Of a DNA stretch of 64,000 bases, positions 51,339 to 64,000 are shown in pieces. The number at the start of each line of letters is the position of its first letter. The first letter of the stretch is position 1. The notes under the pieces are model-generated. The model saw only the letters and a list, made by a program, of their open reading frames with translations. It did not search any database and had not been told where the DNA came from. Origin of the DNA: Polytrichum commune (Eukaryota; Streptophyta; Polytrichopsida; Polytrichales; Polytrichaceae); NCBI GenBank assembly GCA_950295325.1, contig OX485805.1, positions 18,897,501 to 18,961,500 of the forward strand, written 5' to 3'. The translations under genes were made by a program, and so were the position numbers.

Positions 51339-52185
51339 TCAGAGAGCTGTGTTAAGGCGGGCAGCACGGCCCTCTCGCACTTGTGCTCGCTTCCGCATTT
51401 CATTGTCCGAGGCCCGTGCAATTTTCTGCCTCTTCCTCTCTGCACCAACCACAATTATAACAGAAGTGAGAATTAGCATATGGCAGCCTCGGGCCAACTT
51501 CGGGCCAAATTCTACCATAAACTTGACACGTGCTCAACTCATTCACCGCAATTTACAAATCCTACATGATTTGTAAAAAATTAAAAAATTAAAAACATCC
51601 ACTCTGGCTATTCAGAGTTCTATCTATCCGGAATCCTATCAAGGACGAATTCTCTCAGAAATTGGTAGGATTAACTCAAGCTTCGTGCAAAAGCTTGACA
51701 TAGATAGAGGTCCGAAATGTTCCTGAAGCTCGCTGTCACAATTCTTCGGTACTGAATTTCACATTCTAAAGCTGAAATGAAAATACAAGAATCGTCACGA
51801 CGCAAGGACTTGAATTGGCAGTACCTGTTGCGGCAGCCTTGATATTCATGGCGCGCTCTTTGGCGGCAGCCCTACGGATGGGGTGGATGGGGTGCGAGAT
51901 GGTGTAAAACCCCAGCCGGATGTCAGCTCCCAACCGCTGGAACTTCTCGCTGATGACCGCCCCTGCAACTGCCATTCGCCGGCCACTGGCGGCACGCATG
52001 TCGGTCATCTTGGTCTGCGGCCCCCCGACTAGCTTGTTCTCTGCAACGGCGCCTCCCGCGTTCCGATGGCGACCCCACGCCCTGCGTCTCGTTGGACCAA
52101 CACCCGTGGTGCCCGTCCCATACCCCGTTCCTCCTGTACCGTTCCCCATGGTCCCAGCTCCCGCCGTTCGCCTTCCAAACGCCAT
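51339..52185 (-). CDS. Small basic Gly/Arg-rich protein, copy C (family not recognised)
   Basis: The most diverged of the three paralogues. Exons 51825-52185 and 51339-51439 share the phase 1 intron position and the 101-nt second exon, giving 153 residues. The N-terminus is longer and rich in Gly and Thr (MGNGTGGTGYGTGTTGVG). The Arg cluster is reduced (RRRAWGRHRNAGG), but the core persists (GGPQTKMTDMRAASGRRM, EKFQRLGADIRLGFYT, HPIHPIRRAAAKERAMN). The tail reads ERKRQKIARASDNEMRKR and ends ARLNTAL like copy A. There are no stops or frameshifts. Copies B and C are in the same orientation about 3 kb apart; A is inverted. Confidence 0.77.
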
Positions 52186-54166
52186 CTTAGCTTAAGGTCG
52201 ACCCAAAAACTTGACAACCAAAACTCACTTCCCGCACTTCCCTTCCACACAAACCTCGAACCTGCAGTCGACCAAAAGCTCCACAACGTCAAGGTAGGTT
52301 TACAGACAACTACAAGAGTAGCTGGAGAGGAGATTTGACGTCAGTGACCCTATTGGTGCAATCCGTGGAGTGGAGACAGCAGAATTTTTAAACTCTTGTG
52401 GAAAGTGTATCAAAGAGGAATTGCATCCTACAAATCTTCTCCCATCCTCTCCCGGTGTCGCATAGTAACTACGAACAAAATAAAGCCAAGGAAAGTAAAC
52501 CACAACCATCGCAACTGCTCCCAACTCCACCTAGTTGAGCAAGTATGAGTAAATGTGGTTGTGAATGTCGTCAATGAACCTTCTCACTCCTTATCCCTCA
52601 AATTAAGAACCCAAGAAGTAAACTTCAAGCATCGACCACTGAAATGGTGGTTGTGTCTGAACTCACCTTCAGAGAAATCAGGTTCCAAGAAGAATTCACG
52701 GCCCGGCAGGCTGATTTGATGCAGCGGGGCTTAAATTTCCAACTCGTCGATGTTTGAAGCCGAAATTGGTGGAGAATCCAGAGGTTCTTCGGTGCCTGAC
52801 TGACTTAGAGCTCAACAGATGGTGTTGCAGCCAAATTTTGGTAGTATGTTGCGATGAGAAAACTACAATATCAACACAAGTTGCGGGAAAGGATAATTCC
52901 GACAAGAATGTTTGCGACTTTGTCACTAGGAGGGATCCAGCGACTCTCTCTTATAGCCGGCGGCCCTTGGGTGCCACGTCGACATCTGGAGCAGTGCCGC
53001 CGGTGCCACCTGTAGGGCAGAGCCAGTAAGAAACCGCCAGGTGGACGATGGGGGAAAATCTACCTGTACGAATGGTGAGTCACGGGGCAGCTGACTAGGT
53101 GGTGGGCGGAGGGTGCCTCCCAGTTCCTTTCCCAAGAGGCTCCATAGCTCATTTCCCGGTCCATGTTGGCTGGGCCGCGTCCCAAACACAACCCCAAAGC
53201 TTAATTATTATTATGGTGGCAAGCCTAACTTACATGTTTTTGGAGGCGGTCATCTTGTGCATCTTTATCGTTGCAATGGTGGGGCATGACACTTTGAGAT
53301 TTTTCACACATGGGTCCAATTGTAGAGTATCACCATTCTATGTACGGGGTTGTTGTTGTCAAAAGCATTGAAGTCCAAGGGGATTTGTTCCACATGGGTG
53401 TAAGGTAGAAGCACCCGGTGTGGACACTTTCATGTTGTATCCCTAATATTAGTTTTTATAAATTTTAAAGAGCACTAGGGTCCCTTACTTAACCTAGACA
53501 AACTAGGTGATGGGTTTACCATGTGAATGTGAAAATTTGCCCCAAGGGCATGCAAGTCATGGAAGGGGGGGGGGACCACCATGGAGGGGGAAATTTTGTG
53601 GACCCGTTACACATGTTTGTTCACTCAAGTCTGCTAAAAACTTGAGTTTGCAACTTGAGAGGTTCAACTTTTACCGGGTTTACGATGCTTATATAGAAGG
53701 CGTCTTGCTAGAATTCATGCGAAACAACTACAACAAGCTCTTGGTCTTTTTAACAAGCTCCCAATCAAAATCTTGAACTACGTACTTCACGGAGGTTGCT
53801 AAAGAATACCCAAAGTTTGAACTCTCATTTTTTGAGCCCCATGCCAATGGGCTTTGGAGCATTCTTTGAATTGTCATGCACTCCCTGTGGTTTAATATCA
53901 GTCCCTCCTTGATGCCTCACTTTCAACATAGCCACATCACATTTGCTCAAAGTATTTAGGGCTTGAGGATTGGTCGAGCTCTCAATGGTTTGAGGTTTGG
54001 ATGAAATTTGGCACCTATTAACATTCCAAAAATTGCAAGCTCAAGCTCACAACTTGAGCTCTTATGTAAAAGGGCCTAAGAGGGTCCATGGGAGAGGGTG
54101 GCAAGCATTTTTATGTGCCTTCAAATGCTCCCTTCCATCATGGACCCCCAAAATATATATTGTGTG

Positions 54167-54212
<46 letters not shown>

Positions 54213-54867
54213 GGTGTGTGTATATAAATCCACACCCTCACAAGCTCTCAAGGTGTTTCGATCCATGAGGGGGTGAGAATATGTGCAATGTGCACTTCCT
54301 CAACATTTTCCCCCGTTCACAGAGTACGTAGGATCCATCACCTCTTCATTTACCCAGTTGTCCATAGTGACATGTTGAGCAGATAATGTATGGATGGCCC
54401 GGGTTGGTAACTTGAATTATATGCACGGGTGCAATGGGCCAAGATAGGAGGCCCAAACTAATATATAACACAGGAAGAAATTAAGCTCTCCAGGAAATTA
54501 TCTAGGTGTTTATCCAAGTAACAAAAGAACTCGCTATTGTACAGATCTATCCTACAAAATGATCTTGAAATACTATTCCTTGAGTAAAGCAAGTCATAGA
54601 ACCAACACACAAACCCATGCTCATTGCAAAATAAAATTAAAAAGCACACCCGATATGAACGATTTTTATGAACCTATTCCTACAATTTGATTATGTTGGC
54701 TCGAGTCCGTAGTCATATATAGTTGGCATATTGCGATAGTACAACCAGAGAAAGAAACTATGTAAGTTAGCTTCTGAGGTTCAGAATCTACTCTCTGCAT
54801 ACACATGCACTATGGAAGTTGGAAAGGTCACCTTTCACTTCACTTGGCATCCTTTGACAGCAAATTG
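52186..54867. other. Intergenic, (TA)n(TG)n at 54166-54221, no gene seen
   Basis: Upstream flank of gene C, including a TGACGTCA-type palindrome at about 52336-52344. There is a G-run at about 53565-53573 and a compound TA/TG microsatellite at about 54166-54221. Open frames here have no recognisable domain. Confidence 0.5.
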
Positions 54868-59867
<5,000 letters not shown>

Positions 59868-60355
59868 CTGCTTCCACCATGAAATAACAAATTGTAAAAA
59901 ATCTCTAGCGTGAAAGATCAATTGCCTGAGACATTACGAGGTATTGTTCAACTTTCACCCTAAGTGTCTAAGAGGCCCAATCTGGGCCATTCCGTGCTCA
60001 AATAATGATAACCACTCTAAGCTTCAAAGTCAACATAATCGAGGGAAACCTAATGACCATTTAGTGAACACAAGAATCTTCACTTTGATGATGAAGAAGA
60101 CATTCATATGACCTTCAAAAACTATGAGGAAAGTGGCTATGGATGTGATAAGGATATGCTAACGATCTCGTACTAATCGAGTGTTTCATATCCTAGGAGA
60201 AATGGTCTAGTCGGGAAGAAATAACCATTGAAGACCCATCTACCTTAAGTGAAGTTATAGGATAGTGGGCAGAAGCGGCCACTGTGCGGTGTTGCCGGAG
60301 AAGAAGTCGAAGCGAAGTTAGGGTTTGGTTTGCGGGGGATTTTCGCGAGGCAGCG
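59868..60355. other. Intergenic between thiolase pseudogene and J-protein gene, with repeat 60060-60250
   Basis: The expected N-terminal thiolase exons are not found here. Instead, a copy of the 11560-11770 repeat occupies about 60060-60250. The promoter of the plus-strand J-protein gene should also lie here. Confidence 0.6.
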
Positions 60356-63300
60356 ATGGAGGAGGATATGGATGTGTATCAGGTGTTAGGATTGGAGGGC
60401 GGAGGGCCGCACGTCCTTCAAGCAGCCATTCGGAAAGCGTATCGAGCACGGGCGTTGGTTTTGCATCCTGACAAGCGTGGAAATGATCCTGTTGCCGGTA
60501 TGCAATTAATTCTTGCTGCTTCCTGGAATTCTTAGCAGGAGGAAACGTAGCTTGAGGTGTATGAGATTCAGTAAGGGTCATATTTCAGTAAGGGTCATAT
60601 CAAAGTGGTTGATGACTGAGAAATGTAGGACTCAGAGAAATATTTTCTTTGACATGGAGGTGATCCCATATTGGTCTGGTCAAGTATGTGATCCCAAGAA
60701 AATAGAAACTACAAGAATGTCACACATTAGCCGTTGTTAAACATCCTACTATATATAGATTTTGTTGGCTATAGTTCCAACTTGCTTTGAATCTTTCCTT
60801 GGTATGAAAGCACATGGATTTATAAAGGACTTAGATAAAAAACAATTACTCATTATCATATCATGTGTTTAAATTATGACTTTTCATAGGTAAATGTTTC
60901 TAAATCAATCAGACGAAGTTCATGAAGAATTGTTCATTTTATAACCATATTTGTAGTCCAGAATACTTCTCCAACAACTTTGTAGAAGAACAAGATACTA
61001 TATGAAACCAAAAAGCAGCATTCTATAGTAGATATTATTGAAGTGCTAAACCCTTTTGAGCATTTAGGGGTTAATGAGATCAATTGATGCATCGATGTGT
61101 TTTCTTTTCATTTTTGTTTCTTACAGCGCCACCGAAACTATGTAAAGCAACAGAAACGTGCAGCCAACAAACGGGCATTGCGCAAATGGCGGTCTTTTGA
61201 GATGAATGCTGATGAATACTACAGGGAGGTGTGTATCACTTCTCCTGCCTCTTTTAACACCCATCAAATAAACTTCAGGTTCTAAATTCTAAGTATGGGC
61301 ATTGGTCACTCATAATTTTATTGTAGTTTCAAGTGTCAGAAAGTTTTTCTACTATGGCTAAAGTTTGCTTTAGTGTGAAACTGTCCATGTGCATGGGTTG
61401 TTTTTTCTACAAAGTGTGATTGTTGCTTCTGTTATCAAGATCATGTCTGTAAAGTTAATCAGTGCATTGAAGCCTATGTTCTCACAAAATAAGATACAAA
61501 ATATAATAAACGATTCTAAAACTTCATAATGAATTCATGTGGATCAATTTTGTGTAGGTGTTTATACAGGCTTAGACAAGTATATGGCTAGAAGAAGTTC
61601 CAAAAGAAGAGTTTTTTTTGTGAATTCTGTGGCAATCTTTTCCACACATAGTAAGATTGACATACACATCCCTGGGCCAGTACTCAATCCAAGTGCCTTA
61701 AAAATGTATCAGCTAGAGAATATTGTACTTGGGTCAGAATGATTTGAAAGTATACCCATTCAGAAATATCTGGGTTCATTTATTTAAATTGAAAGTTGTG
61801 GAAAACACACGTGATTGGCTGCTCACTCCAGGATTTGACTTGAATTCTGTAGTTTAAGTGTCAAGCTGGTACTTGGTCTAAGTTCATACACACTGTAGGT
61901 GTTTGTGTTCCTGTCAATATGTTTTAACATCTGATATTGAAATTGATTACAACATTGAATTGGAGTTACAAAAAGGGCTCTGACCTTTCTAAAATATATT
62001 TATGTACCCTCATGTGTATTGACATGTCTAGTACCATACTGCATTATTTGTCAGTTTTTATTCCCTTTCCTGTGTTCTTGAAATGTGACATAGACCAGCA
62101 TACTTAGATTGATGAAGAATCTAAATTGAAAATGTCCTGGAAGAATTTTTGGGGTAGCTTGTATGTGGAGAGACAGCTTTTTATTAAGACAGCTTTTTAT
62201 TGCTTTGCAAGAATTTGTTGATGGTGTAGAAACATCTGATTGCCAAGTCTCCATGGCTGGCAATGGTGTTTGGAAAATTCAAAAATAAAGTTGTTATGTT
62301 GTCTTCGCGTCATACTCCTGCTATGGGCATCAAATAGGTCAAGGACAATATTTCTGCGAGGCAAAAATTAATACTGATGTGGTATTTTTGTCCTATATAT
62401 GTTTTGTTGAAGGTACAAGAAAAGGCCCAAGAAAAGAAGCAGCAGCAAGTGCATGCGAGTGCAAGTAAACCTCATACAACCACAGCCTCTGGTTGGTCAC
62501 GTCGCCTTGAAGAGGAATGGCGAGCTTTCCAGAAAACATATAAAGGCAAGTAGCTATTCATTGTTGAGTGTTTTGTTCTGCACTTCGTTTCAGTGTTTTG
62601 ATGGAATTGATAAGTCTCCTACTCCTCAAAACAGTTAATTGTTTGTAGAGTACTAGTTCTAGGCATTTTCAAGATGGTGTATTTGGAAATTTTAATACAC
62701 ATTGGAATATTTTCTGAAGCCTACCCAGGTTGTCCACCAAAACTTACTACCAAACTTCACGCTTCTTGGTCCCTGTTCTCTGCTCAGCATCGTTTTTTGG
62801 TGCTCCATATGCTCAGCTTGGCTGTCTCATTTTTACCTTTTCCTCAATGCTTTCACCCAGATCTAACATTCTGGGCATTTTGCATGGCAGTGTCCATTGC
62901 ACACATGCCATTCTTGATTGATTCTTATCTGGTTGCTCTGTTTATGGTAATCTACTTTGTGTTTAATAGTTTCATTGCCTCCCCCTTAGCGTGAGATTTT
63001 CACACCTGCTTCTAACAGGATGACTGTAATTGGGAGAAAAATAAATAAATAAAATTAGGGCTTCGCGTGATGGATACTTGTCAAATTGCATGGACTTGAT
63101 ACAGTTTGTGTAACTGGTCTGACACCATCTTTCAAGTATTTGTGTACAAACAGGAAGGCAATGGGAAAAATACCAAACCTCCTCCAAAAAACCCAACTAT
63201 GAAGAAGAAGACCCCACATATGGGGCTAGAGAGGACCCAGACAGTAACACTTACAGGGAGTCCGAAAGTGCCAAGTACAGGAGACAATTTTGGAGCAATA

Positions 63301-63901
63301 CCTGGAACTCTGGTACGTATTGGAACTTTGGGACAAATGCAAGTGGAAGATCATCAAGACCTAATTCTCAAGGGAGCAGAGTTTTTCATGACATAAGTAT
63401 TGGATCACCAGCTGACAGAATAGCACTGGGACTCTCCCCTGCAGGTCCTTTGTCACTTGACAACGTGAAACTTGCGTGAGTTCCTCTTAATCCTCAAAGG
63501 ATCACGGGTGTGTCATTATGGAACACATGACAATATATTTACTAGCCCTCAACAAGTATTGAAATGATATTTTATTTGGTCTATGATTTTGAATATCTGT
63601 ATCTGTTAAATTCTGACATTTGCTCTGGGTTCCAAACAGTTTTCGCCAGTGTGCTCTCACATGGCATCCAGATCGTCATCATGGTGATCAAAAGGTAGCT
63701 CTCACCTTTTACAACTGTTGAAATGGTGACTCGATGCATATGATAAAATTTTGGTGTGAACTCCATGTCAACAATTGAAAGTGTTTTAGCTTTGTGTCTT
63801 GCATGTTACTGATTCTCCAATTTGCATGTGTGCAGCAATTTGCAGAGGCGAAATTCAAGCGTGTTGGGGATGCTTATCGCACTTTACGTGAACTTCTCTA
63901 A
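60356..63901 (+). CDS. J-domain co-chaperone with C-terminal J domain
   Basis: A DnaJ-type protein expected to stimulate Hsp70. Well-supported exons are 61127-61228, 62413-62545, 63154-63475, 63640-63694 and 63836-63901; phases agree and these give 225 residues. The first two encode a basic helical region (RHRNYVKQQKRAANKRALRK, then WSRRLEEEWRAFQKTYK). The third is rich in Tyr, Ser and Asn. The last three form a C-terminal J domain with LSLDNVKLAFRQCALTWHPD, the HPD motif and FKRVGDAYRTLRELL. The intron after 62545 has a GC donor (AAAG|GCAAGT), the known GC-AG class. The upstream exon 60356-60497 encodes another J-type start (YQVLGLEGG, KAYRARALVLHPDKR), but its GT donor leaves phase 1 while 61127 opens in phase 0. 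A weak donor at 60490 would restore frame. It may be a separate, decayed J gene, so the start is uncertain. Confidence 0.75.
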
Positions 63902-64000
63902 AACAACAGAATCACATTCTTCAACCGAAATTTTATTTTGACCATTGCATTTCCATTTCTAGCCACTGAACATTTCAGTGTCATCTGACATTCAATATAA
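63902..64000 (+). other. 3' flank of the J-protein gene
   Basis: AT-rich sequence after the stop codon, with a possible polyadenylation signal variant (AATATAA) at the window edge. The gene's 3' end may extend beyond the window. Confidence 0.4.

Noticed and set aside
62674..62994. 106-codon hydrophobic plus-strand frame
   Set aside because: It lies within the GC-AG intron of the J-protein gene and has no start context or homology that I recognise.

Overview
This is nuclear DNA from a land plant. The evidence is interrupted plant genes with GT-AG introns, families found only or mainly in plants (GH9 endoglucanase, peroxisomal 3-ketoacyl-CoA thiolase of the KAT/PED1 type, a stand-alone subtilase propeptide inhibitor), ABRE/G-box promoter elements, and a dense background of small inverted-repeat transposons, SINE-like units and microsatellites. 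I cannot name the species. Nothing prokaryotic is present: no operons, CRISPR array or rRNA, and no intact tRNA gene.

Layout. 1-13,000 is gene-free repeat territory: hairpins, TIR elements of several families and low-complexity tracts. 13,037-17,396 (minus strand) is a complete eight-exon GH9 endoglucanase gene. Tandem duplications lie in its first intron and just upstream. 18,000-41,400 is again repeat-rich. It holds a decayed non-LTR-like coding region near 20-21 kb, a possible transposase remnant at 27.8 kb, three tRNA-type SINE-like copies, and a family of hAT-like elements with 8-bp target duplications, including one 2.6-kb member at 33.0-35.7 kb. 41,439-43,441 (minus) encodes a four-exon subtilisin-propeptide-like inhibitor. 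45,129-52,185 holds three paralogous two-exon genes (one plus, two minus) for small, very basic, Gly/Arg-rich proteins that I do not recognise. 54,868-59,867 (minus) is a 5'-truncated, intron-containing KAT pseudogene with several lesions and a hairpin transposon in its last exon. 60,356-63,901 (plus) is a J-domain protein gene with a C-terminal J domain, a GC-AG intron and an odd N-terminal J-like exon.

The genes do not form one pathway. The strongest candidate for undescribed biology is the triplicated basic-protein family, two of whose members have ABRE-type ACGT elements upstream. The richest structural story is the transposon record: nested insertions and target-site duplications can be read directly for hAT-like and Mutator-like miniature elements. 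Exon boundaries were worked out by hand from splice sites and reading phase and were not checked against transcripts.
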